A stretch of 8,475 nucleotides of DNA from Deltaproteobacteria bacterium. Its GTDB lineage: Bacteria; Myxococcota; Myxococcia; Myxococcales; Myxococcaceae. Position 1 is the stretch's first letter. Each line of letters opens with the position of its first letter. Below the pieces are notes generated by a model. It did not search any database. It was not told the DNA's origin and worked only from the letters and a program-made list of their open reading frames with translations. Where the stretch lies: assembly GCA_016875515.1 (NCBI GenBank), contig VGRA01000084.1:1-8475 (forward strand). Direction: 5' to 3'. The translations under genes and the position numbers were made by a program. This document shows, one piece after another, positions 1 through 5,618 of this stretch.

Positions 1-1
1 C

Positions 2-2299
2 CCCACCCAGCCGGAAGGGACCAACGCGCTGCTCACGGTGGCGGGCGTGACCGGATCCATCCTCTCCGCCCCCGGGGTGAACGGCCTTGCAGAGTGGTTC
101 TCCTCCGCCACGGCGCGTCCCCAGGGCGCGCTGGTCATCCCCTCCGGCGGCAGGCGCTACGTGCTGCGGGACGTGGTGCTGGGGGCGGACCTGGGCGAGC
201 TCGCCTCGGTCATCCACGCCGCGCGCTCCGCCATCACCCGGGCAGCGGTGGGGCGCGTCTCCGGCACGGTGCGCAGCGGCGGCACCCCGGTGGCCGGGGC
301 GCGGGTGAGCTTGAAGGAGGCGGACGGCCACGCGGCGGTCTTCATCACCGACGCGCAGGGGCGCTACGCGGGCACCCTGCCCGCCCGCAGCTATGACGTG
401 GCGGCGTGGGCCCCCGGGCGCGCCCCCGGCCCCTCGGTGCCGCTGCAGCTGGCAAGGGGGGCCGAGGAGACGGTGGACCTGGAGCTGCCGGCCACCCGGA
501 CGCTCACCGTCAACGTGAAGGAGGCGGGCGGCGGCCCCCTCCCCGCGCGCGTCACGGTGCTGTGCAACGGCGGGGCCTGCCCCACCTCGCGCAGCGTGCT
601 GAACCGCTACACCAGCGTGCTCGGGGACCCGCTGCTGGACTCGGTGCAGGCCATTGGCTGGGTGCCGCCCACGGGCACGCTGAGCCTGCAGCTGCCCGCG
701 GGCCGCTACGACGTCATCGTCTCCCGGGGACCGGAGTACTCCGTCTTCCCCCAGGACTTCCGCACCAGCGGCGGGGCGGCGGTGGACCTGCTGAACGCGA
801 ACGCCACGCTGCCTGCATTCCTGTACCGCGTGGTGGACTCGTCTGGCTGGATGAGCGCGGACTTCCACGTCCACGCGGTCAACAGCCCGGACTCGCCGGT
901 GGTGAACCGGGACCGGGTGCTCACCTTCCTCGGGGACGGCGTGGACGTGCTGGTGAGCACCGACCACGACGTCGTCACCGACTACGCGCCGGACGTGGCC
1001 GCGCTGGGCGCGGAGGAACTCATCGCCACCGTGGTGGGCGAGGAGGTCTCCACCATGGACTTCGGCCACTACAACCTCTTCCCGCTCACCCGGGACCCCG
1101 CCTCCCTGAGCGGCGGCGCGCTGGACTGGGCCGGGGGCCGCGGCCCCACGCTCAACCCGCGGCAGGTGTTCGAGTCCGGCCGCGCCCTGGGGGCGAAGAC
1201 GGTGCACCTCAACCACCCGCGCGGCACGCTCGGGGCGTTCACCCACATGAAGGTGGACACCGACACCCTGGCCACCCACGCCGATCCGCGCGACTTCAAC
1301 ATGGCGGAGCCGCCGGGCTGGTCCGCGGAGGACTCGCTGCTGTTCGATGGGACGTTCAACGCCATCGAGGTGCTGAACTCCGGCGAGGACGGGCTGGAGC
1401 CCCGCGTGGCGCGGGGGCGCTTCAATGACTGGTTCACCCTGTTGTCGCGCGGGCTGCGGGTGACGGCCACCGGCGTCTCGGACACGCACGGGAGGAACGT
1501 GGCGAGCGGGTGGCGCACCTTCGTGAAGACGGCCACCGAGCAGCACGCGCAGCTGGACCCTGCGGCGCTGTCGGCCTCCCTGAACGCGCAGCAGGCCTTC
1601 GTGACCAACGGGCCGTTCCTGCGCGTCAGCGCGCAGCGCGTCTCCGCCACGGGCAGCCAGCCCACCTCCACGCCGGCGGCGGAAGGCGGCACCGTGCCCG
1701 CGAGGACCGATCCCGTGGAGGTCACCGTGGAGCTGCAGTACCCCGAGTACATGGACGTCTCGCGCGTGGAGTTGTTCCAGCACCGCCCCGAGGACGATGA
1801 CCGCTGCCCCCGGGATCCCACCTCCCCGCGCGCCTTCACCTCCCGCGTGGCCTGCAACGGCGTGGAGAACCTGCAGTGGCCCGAGTCCGGCGTCGCCGCA
1901 GCGGTGGACGTGACGCCCCTGCCAGCCGAACTGGAGACGGTGGCCACGGTGCTCGGCGAGCCTTACAAGCGCTGGCACGTGGTGCGGAAGCTGCGCCTCC
2001 CCGCGCCGGCCACGGACAACTGGATCGTGGCCATGGTGTCCGGCACGGGCTCGCTCTTCCCGCTGCTCTACCGCCCCGCCTCCGAGGGCAGCTCGCCGTT
2101 CGTGGTGACGCCCTTTGCCATGAGCAACCCCGTCTTCGTGGACGCGGACGGCGGCGGGTACGACCACCCGCCCTTCTCCACGGCCACCCGTGCGCGGCCG
2201 CGCACGCTGCCGCTCGGGCGCGCTGCAACCCCGTCCAACGCCCCCGTTTCCCCCTCGCAGCTCATCCGCGCCTGGGGCACGCTCGAACACCAGCACTGA
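2..2299 (+). CDS. CehA/McbA-type PHP-domain metallohydrolase with carboxypeptidase-regulatory-like domain (5' partial)
   Basis: The frame is open to the left edge, so the N-terminus is missing; 765 residues are visible, and the GTG at 38 is probably internal. Numbering below counts from that GTG. Residues about 72-150 look like a carboxypeptidase-regulatory beta-sandwich (SGTVRSGGTPVAGARVSL, then DAQGRY). A PHP metal-binding domain spans about 270-530: DFHVHA (D275, H277, H279), STDHD (D309, H310), GEEVST (E335/E336), H344, HLNHPRG (H390, H393) and SDTHG (D482, H484), followed by FVTNGPFLRV, which is typical of the CehA/McbA family. The remaining 220 residues look like a beta-rich C-terminal region. 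Family members are metal-dependent phosphoesterases or carbamate hydrolases. The metal ligands look intact, so catalysis is likely, but the substrate is unknown. The regulatory-like domain suggests export, but the signal peptide would lie upstream of the window. Confidence 0.88.
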   Translation, partial: PTQPEGTNALLTVAGVTGSILSAPGVNGLAEWFSSATARPQGALVIPSGGRRYVLRDVVLGADLGELASVIHAARSAITRAAVGRVSGTVRSGGTPVAGARVSLKEADGHAAVFITDAQGRYAGTLPARSYDVAAWAPGRAPGPSVPLQLARGAEETVDLELPATRTLTVNVKEAGGGPLPARVTVLCNGGACPTSRSVLNRYTSVLGDPLLDSVQAIGWVPPTGTLSLQLPAGRYDVIVSRGPEYSVFPQDFRTSGGAAVDLLNANATLPAFLYRVVDSSGWMSADFHVHAVNSPDSPVVNRDRVLTFLGDGVDVLVSTDHDVVTDYAPDVAALGAEELIATVVGEEVSTMDFGHYNLFPLTRDPASLSGGALDWAGGRGPTLNPRQVFESGRALGAKTVHLNHPRGTLGAFTHMKVDTDTLATHADPRDFNMAEPPGWSAEDSLLFDGTFNAIEVLNSGEDGLEPRVARGRFNDWFTLLSRGLRVTATGVSDTHGRNVASGWRTFVKTATEQHAQLDPAALSASLNAQQAFVTNGPFLRVSAQRVSATGSQPTSTPAAEGGTVPARTDPVEVTVELQYPEYMDVSRVELFQHRPEDDDRCPRDPTSPRAFTSRVACNGVENLQWPESGVAAAVDVTPLPAELETVATVLGEPYKRWHVVRKLRLPAPATDNWIVAMVSGTGSLFPLLYRPASEGSSPFVVTPFAMSNPVFVDADGGGYDHPPFSTATRARPRTLPLGRAATPSNAPVSPSQLIRAWGTLEHQH

Positions 2300-2318
2300 C
2301 CGATGGAGTCCACCCGCC

Positions 2319-2663
2319 GTGGCCGACCGCATCTCCAACTACCGTGACTTCTGGCCCTTCTACGTGGGCGAGCACCTCCACCCCGCGACGCGCTGGATGC
2401 ACTTCGTGGGCACCAACGGGGTGGTGGCGCTGCTCGTCCTGGCCGTCGTCTCGCGGGATCCCCGCCTGCTGGTGGCGCTTCCGGTCTGCGGCTACGGCTT
2501 CGCGTGGGTGAGCCACTTCTTCATCGAGAAGAACCGGCCCGCCACCTTCACCTATGCGAGGTGGAGCCTGGCAGCCGACTTCCACATGTGCGCCCTCATG
2601 TGGGCGGGGAAGATGCAGGCGGAGGTGGAGAAGGTGCGCGCCGCCCGGGCAACCACACGCTGA
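2319..2663 (+). CDS. DUF962 / Mpo1-like small membrane protein
   Basis: A 114-residue protein. The GTG start at 2319 was chosen because the family's N-terminal block (ISNYRDFWPFYVGEH) follows directly, and GGAG lies at 2305-2308, 10 nt upstream. DUF962 hallmarks are visible: EHLHPATRWMHFVGT (H19, H28), HFFIEKNRPATF from H66, and ADFHM (D87, H89). Hydrophobic stretches at about 33-47 and 49-68 indicate membrane insertion. Yeast Mpo1, from the same family, is an iron-dependent dioxygenase that alpha-oxidises 2-hydroxy fatty acids in the ER; the conserved histidines make a similar lipid-oxidising role possible here, but that is inference. It starts 19 nt after the PHP gene and may be cotranscribed with it. 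Its last 68 bp overlap the convergent minus-strand gene. Length is usual for bacterial members. Confidence 0.87.
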   Translation: MADRISNYRDFWPFYVGEHLHPATRWMHFVGTNGVVALLVLAVVSRDPRLLVALPVCGYGFAWVSHFFIEKNRPATFTYARWSLAADFHMCALMWAGKMQAEVEKVRAARATTR

Positions 2664-3120
2664 AGGTCCGCCCTGCCAGCCGGAGGGCAAGGCAGCGGCC
2701 TTCTGCGCTCCTCGCGAGCGCCCATGCCCACGCGCCGGTGCGCGGCTGGAGGCCCTCCTCCGGGCCGCGGCGGAACCGCAACCGCGCGCCGAGCAACTCC
2801 CGGGTGGCTGCCGGGCCCAGCAGCCCCTCGCCCTCCAGCACCTCGGCCACACGCCAGCCGTCCAGCAACGGCCCGTGGTGGGGCGGCAACGGCGTGCCGG
2901 CGCAGGTGGCCGCGAACCGCACCGCCCAGGCGTCCCCCAGCTGGCGCGCGAGCAGCGGCCAGGCGCGTGCTGCCGCGTGAAGCCGCTTGTGGGCGAGCGT
3001 CTCCGCCATGGCGGCGACGCGCCCGGCGTTGAACCCCCCGGGCACCGGGCCTTGCCCGAGCAGTGCACGCGCCAATGCCGCCTGCTGCGCTGCCAGCTCA
3101 CGCCGCGCGGGATTGCTCAC
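2596..3120 (-). CDS. MNIO partner protein, SCO6045-like (DUF2063-analogous)
   Basis: A 174-residue protein starting at GTG 3118-3120, with a strong GGGAGG Shine-Dalgarno site just upstream. Its first 23 nt overlap the end of the DUF692/MNIO gene, suggesting translational coupling. The N-terminal half (ELAAQQAALARALL, PGGFNAGRVAAMAETLAHKR, WPLLARQLGDAWAVRFAA) has the layout of DUF2063-type partner proteins: a QxxLxxALL helix, an xxR-helix, then a P-x-L-x-x-x-L-G stretch. DUF2063-type partners bring substrate peptides to MNIO enzymes. I recall actinobacterial SCO6045-like proteins next to DUF692 genes; that name is from memory and needs a profile search. The last ~16 residues are Pro/Ser-rich, look unlike a folded domain, and are encoded opposite the DUF962 gene. 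A cytoplasmic role presenting substrate to the MNIO is inferred. Confidence 0.75.
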   Translation of the reverse strand: MSNPARRELAAQQAALARALLGQGPVPGGFNAGRVAAMAETLAHKRLHAAARAWPLLARQLGDAWAVRFAATCAGTPLPPHHGPLLDGWRVAEVLEGEGLLGPAATRELLGARLRFRRGPEEGLQPRTGAWAWALARSAEGRCLALRLAGRTFSVWLPGRRAPSPPPPASSPPT

Positions 3121-3937
3121 CGGTGCCTCCCTCCCACGGCAGCCCGGCGGTCCGGGCCAGCTGCGCCAGCTCCGCGTCCAGCTCAGCGGCGGGAGGGAAC
3201 CGGTCGTCCCGCTCCAACATCAGCCCGGGAATCTCCCGGCGCGCGCGGAGCGCCTCCAACACCGGGAGCAGCGGGGCTGGCAGCGGGTGGGCGTGGGTGT
3301 CGTGGTACAGCCCGCCGCGCCGCGTCCCGCCTGCCGCATGGACGTAGGCGAGCCGGTGAAGAGGCGCCGCGTCCAGCCACCGCCCCACGTCCACGCCGCA
3401 GTTGACGGACTGCGCATACAGGTTGGCCGCGTCCAGCAGCAGCTGCGCCCCGGTCTGCTCCAGCAGCAGCGAGAGGAAGACCGGCTCCTCCCACTCGGCC
3501 CCCGGCCACTCCAGCGGCGAGGCGATGTTCTCCAGCGCCAGCGGCACCGGGAGCGCCGCCTGCGCGCGCCGCACGTTCTCCACCAGCACCTCGAGCGATG
3601 CCGCCGTGCGCGGCACGGGCAGCAGGTGGCCCGAGTCCAGGCCGCCGGCGCGCACGAAGCAGACGTGCTCCGAGACGAGCGGTGCCCTCACCCGCTCTGC
3701 CACGCGGCACAGGTGCTCGAGCGCGCGGGGGTCCAGCCCCTCCGCGCTCCCCAGCGAGAGCGACACCCCGTGCACCACCACCTGGCAGCCGCGCTCCCGG
3801 AGCACCTCCAGCGCAGGCGGCAGCGGGCCGTGGGCGGGGAGATCCTCGGCCAGCACCTCCACGAAGGTCACCGCCGGGCGTTGCTGGATGTATGCCGCGA
3901 GCGACGCGCGCCAGCCGCAGCCGATCCCCAGCCTCAT
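3098..3937 (-). CDS. DUF692 family multinuclear non-heme iron oxidase (MNIO)
   Basis: A 279-residue TIM-barrel protein of usual family length. The ATG at 3935-3937 overlaps the upstream stop as ATGA, and the family's opening LGIGCGWR follows at once. DUF692 signatures appear in order: VEVLAED (E27, E31), VVVHGVSLSLG (H57), PLVSEHVCF (H91), LLPVPRT, ALENIAS (E136), LLLDAANLYAQSVN (D169, N172), YVHAAG (H200), HDTHAHP (D213, H215) and GLMLERDDRFP (E242). These are the positions that bind the iron cluster in the family. Characterised relatives (MbnB, TglH, ChrH, bufferin enzymes) oxidatively rearrange cysteine residues of ribosomal peptides using a partner protein. The partner candidate is the next gene, and a Cys-tailed membrane protein lies two genes upstream, so a Cys-modifying role is likely. 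Two positions differ from the usual motif: ENF is EDL, and DNN/DVNN is DAAN. Confidence 0.9.
   Translation of the reverse strand: MRLGIGCGWRASLAAYIQQRPAVTFVEVLAEDLPAHGPLPPALEVLRERGCQVVVHGVSLSLGSAEGLDPRALEHLCRVAERVRAPLVSEHVCFVRAGGLDSGHLLPVPRTAASLEVLVENVRRAQAALPVPLALENIASPLEWPGAEWEEPVFLSLLLEQTGAQLLLDAANLYAQSVNCGVDVGRWLDAAPLHRLAYVHAAGGTRRGGLYHDTHAHPLPAPLLPVLEALRARREIPGLMLERDDRFPPAAELDAELAQLARTAGLPWEGGTGEQSRAA
3126..3135 (-). promoter_or_regulatory. Shine-Dalgarno site for the MNIO partner gene
   Basis: On the minus strand this reads GGGAGGGAGG, ending 5 nt before the GTG start at 3120. It lies inside the 3' end of the MNIO gene. It supports the GTG start and shows the partner gene can recruit ribosomes independently, as well as through coupling. 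Confidence 0.7.
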
Positions 3938-4692
3938 CCCGCGGCCCGCTCCTCCGCCGAGTCCGCGCGCTCGGCGGCCCGCGCCAGCGCGTCCATCAGC
4001 AGGTGGGCCTCCGCGAGCGCCTCCTCCGCCGAGGGTTGTGCCACGGCCGCCAGCGCCTCCGGCTTCAGCCCGAGCAGCGGCGCCACCGCGCCCAGCACCG
4101 CCTGCGGCGTGTCCTCCTCGGGGAGGGCGTGGCCCAGCAGGCGCAAGAGTGCGGCGAACTCCACGCACGCCCCGGGCACCGCGTCCCACAGGACGGCGGC
4201 GAGCCGCTGCGGGTCCCCGCGCACGCCCACGTAGCTGCGGCGCAGCCGGTGGCACAGGTTGCGCAGCTCCTGCTCCACCCGGAGCCGCAGGTGGGCGTGC
4301 GGCACCACCAGGCGGGAGAACGGGTCCTCCCCGTGGAGCAGCACGTGGTGCGCGGCGATGTCCTGGAACTTGGTGGGGAAGACGTCCGCCGCCCGCGGCA
4401 CCTCGTCCGCCGTGATGAGGAACGGCTCCAGCGCCACGCCCCGCCTGCCGCGTTGCAGCGCAGGCGCCAGCCGGTCCAGCGTCTCCGGCGACGCCTCGCG
4501 GAGCACGACCACCACGTTCACGTCGCTTCCGCCCGGGCGGTACCGGCCCCGCGCCGCGCTGCCGTACAGCAAGAGCCCCTGCAGCGCCGGCCCCCCCGCG
4601 CGCACGAGCTCCTCGCAGCACGCGGCGAGCGCGGTGGCCACCGCGGCCGGCAACCCCAGCTTCGACACCTGCGCCTTCACGTCTCCGTCCAT
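3934..4692 (-). CDS. Nucleotidyltransferase-fold protein with a DxN active-site motif
   Basis: A 252-residue protein. The ATG at 4690-4692 has GGAGGT at 4697-4702 just upstream, so it is preferred over an in-frame GTG at 4725 that overlaps the preceding gene's stop. Residues 40-63 form the pol-beta-type nucleotidyltransferase signature: LLLYGSAARG (G44, S45), then GGSDVNVVVVL (D57, N59). The second metal-binding Asp of the usual DxD is Asn. A possible third carboxylate is E89 in VALEPFLI. A conserved-looking block follows (PTKFQDIAAHHVLLHGEDPF, 106-125). The C-terminal half is helical and resembles a HEPN/KNTase-C-type helical bundle, so this may be a fused MNT-HEPN-like protein. Its stop overlaps the MNIO start by 4 nt, indicating tight coupling. 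Function is unknown; it may bind nucleotides without transferring them. It is not a recognisable antibiotic-resistance enzyme. Confidence 0.78.
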   Translation of the reverse strand: MDGDVKAQVSKLGLPAAVATALAACCEELVRAGGPALQGLLLYGSAARGRYRPGGSDVNVVVVLREASPETLDRLAPALQRGRRGVALEPFLITADEVPRAADVFPTKFQDIAAHHVLLHGEDPFSRLVVPHAHLRLRVEQELRNLCHRLRRSYVGVRGDPQRLAAVLWDAVPGACVEFAALLRLLGHALPEEDTPQAVLGAVAPLLGLKPEALAAVAQPSAEEALAEAHLLMDALARAAERADSAEERAAG

Positions 4693-4696
4693 GCCC

Positions 4697-4702
4697 ACCT
4701 CC
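4697..4702 (-). promoter_or_regulatory. Shine-Dalgarno site deciding the nucleotidyltransferase start
   Basis: GGAGGT on the minus strand, 4 nt before the ATG at 4692. It supports that ATG over the GTG at 4725, which has no such site close upstream. Confidence 0.65.
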
Positions 4703-4714
4703 GCGCCCCTGCGC

Positions 4715-5578
4715 TCAACTGCCACAGCCGCCGCAGCCGCCCCCGCACCCGCCCCCGCAGCCGCTGCTGCAGCTGCTGCCGCCGCAGCTGCTGCCGGAGG
4801 CGGCCGACGGCGGGTGCATCAGGGTCGAGAAGCCCTCCAGCCCGGGCAGGGGGAACGGGGCCAGCCCGAACAGCCCCACGCCGAGCGCGACGTCCAGCGG
4901 CGTGAGGTGCGCCGCGCTCCCGTCGTTGCCGGCCACTTCCAGCCCCAGGTTGTCGTGCTTGAGCTGCTGGACACCCGCCGCCGCGCTCCTGCGCAGGGAG
5001 GGCCACGTGAGCAGCAGCATCCCCAGCGCGAGCGCGGCCACGGCAAGCCCCGTCACGAGCAGGCCCACGGGGCGATCCCGGTCCAGCCCGATGCCCACCT
5101 TCGCCAGGCCGAGCCCCCCAACCGCCCACATGGGCAGCGTGGCCACCGCCCACATCCCCAGCTGCTGCGGGAAGGGGACGGCCTGCCCGTCACGGAGGAA
5201 CTGCGCATCCAGCTCCCGGGACACGTCCCCTGCGGCGTTCATCACAGCGCGGCGGCTGAAGGCCGAGGACTGCAGGGACTTCCAGAAGTGCGCCTCCATG
5301 GGATGGAGCCCCTGCGCGCGGCTGCCGGTGGGAGAGAGCGTGTCCGCCTCCATGCGGAGGAGCCCCCGGTGGACGAGCGAGGCGACCAGCGCCTCGGCAA
5401 GCCCCGCTTCGCCGCGCGCCACGTAGGCGGCGGAGAAGGCGTCCGGCGGCTCCCACGCAGGACCGTCCAACCGCCAGGTGGAGCGCGCGATGAACGCCAC
5501 CAGGAACGTGACGCCCAGGCCCATCCACCACACGAAAAGGAAGTCCGGGCCCGGCAGATCCAGCAGCGACTCGACCAT
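4715..5578 (-). CDS. TIGR04222-type membrane protein with Gly/Cys-rich C-terminal tail
   Basis: A 287-residue protein, first in the minus-strand operon. Hydrophobic segments lie at about 12-30, 140-163 and 171-191, with a weaker one at 228-245. The first is followed by ARSTWR and the third by PSLRRS, so by the positive-inside rule the 31-139 domain and the region after 191 face the cytoplasm. Residues 45-135 (FSAAYVARGEAGLAEALVASL, MEAHFWKSL) match my recollection of the TIGR04222 domain, whose members often end in Gly/Cys tails. All six cysteines of this protein lie in the last 23 residues (C265, C270, C274, C278, C282, C285), separated by Gly and Ser. The MNIO and its putative partner lie downstream in the same operon, making this tail a candidate substrate. 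Function is otherwise unknown. The ATG at 5576-5578 lacks a clear Shine-Dalgarno site. Confidence 0.8.
   Translation of the reverse strand: MVESLLDLPGPDFLFVWWMGLGVTFLVAFIARSTWRLDGPAWEPPDAFSAAYVARGEAGLAEALVASLVHRGLLRMEADTLSPTGSRAQGLHPMEAHFWKSLQSSAFSRRAVMNAAGDVSRELDAQFLRDGQAVPFPQQLGMWAVATLPMWAVGGLGLAKVGIGLDRDRPVGLLVTGLAVAALALGMLLLTWPSLRRSAAAGVQQLKHDNLGLEVAGNDGSAAHLTPLDVALGVGLFGLAPFPLPGLEGFSTLMHPPSAASGSSCGGSSCSSGCGGGCGGGCGGCGS
4718..4786 (-). repeat. Low-complexity Gly/Cys/Ser-coding repeat
   Basis: This stretch encodes residues 265-287 of the membrane protein, an imperfect repeat of Cys followed by two to four Gly or Ser residues. On the plus strand it reads as runs of GCC, GCA and GCT trinucleotides. 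The composition is due to coding for Gly/Ser/Cys, and such DNA is prone to replication slippage, so tail length may vary between strains. Confidence 0.75.
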
Positions 5579-5618
5579 GTCCGCAGCCTGTCAGAAACCG
5601 GCTAGGGTGCCCACCGCC
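5579..5618. promoter_or_regulatory. Divergent intergenic region with a probable leaderless promoter
   Basis: This 40-nt gap separates two divergent ATG starts and must hold promoter elements for both operons, unless these lie inside the opposite gene. On the plus strand GGCTAGGGT (TAGGGT at 5603-5608) resembles an extended -10 element. It ends 10 nt before the ATG at 5619, so transcription would begin at or next to the start codon. No Shine-Dalgarno site precedes either ATG, consistent with leaderless transcripts. I found no convincing -35 at the usual distance. The minus-strand promoter cannot be identified with confidence. Confidence 0.4.

Noticed and set aside
1069..1947. Minus-strand open frame of 292 codons
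   Set aside because: Antisense to the PHP domain, whose metal-binding motifs clearly identify the plus frame as coding; no motif in the antisense product.
2190..2318. Longer start for the DUF962 gene inside the PHP gene
   Set aside because: The extra residues are Pro/Arg-rich shadow sequence, and the GTG at 2319 has a Shine-Dalgarno site and begins the family domain.
2670..2688. GCCCT/AGGGC inverted repeat just after the DUF962 stop, as a terminator
   Set aside because: A 5-bp stem with a 9-nt loop, no T-tract, and it lies within the coding sequence of the minus-strand gene; such repeats are expected by chance at this GC content.
4693..4725. Upstream GTG start (4725) for the nucleotidyltransferase-fold protein
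   Set aside because: It adds 11 residues without family similarity and lacks a close Shine-Dalgarno site, whereas the ATG at 4692 has GGAGGT in front.
3598..4905. Plus-strand open frame of 435 codons, and a second of 448 codons at 4259-5605
   Set aside because: Both are antisense to the MNIO operon, low in complexity and Arg/Pro-rich, while the minus-strand frames contain full family motifs.
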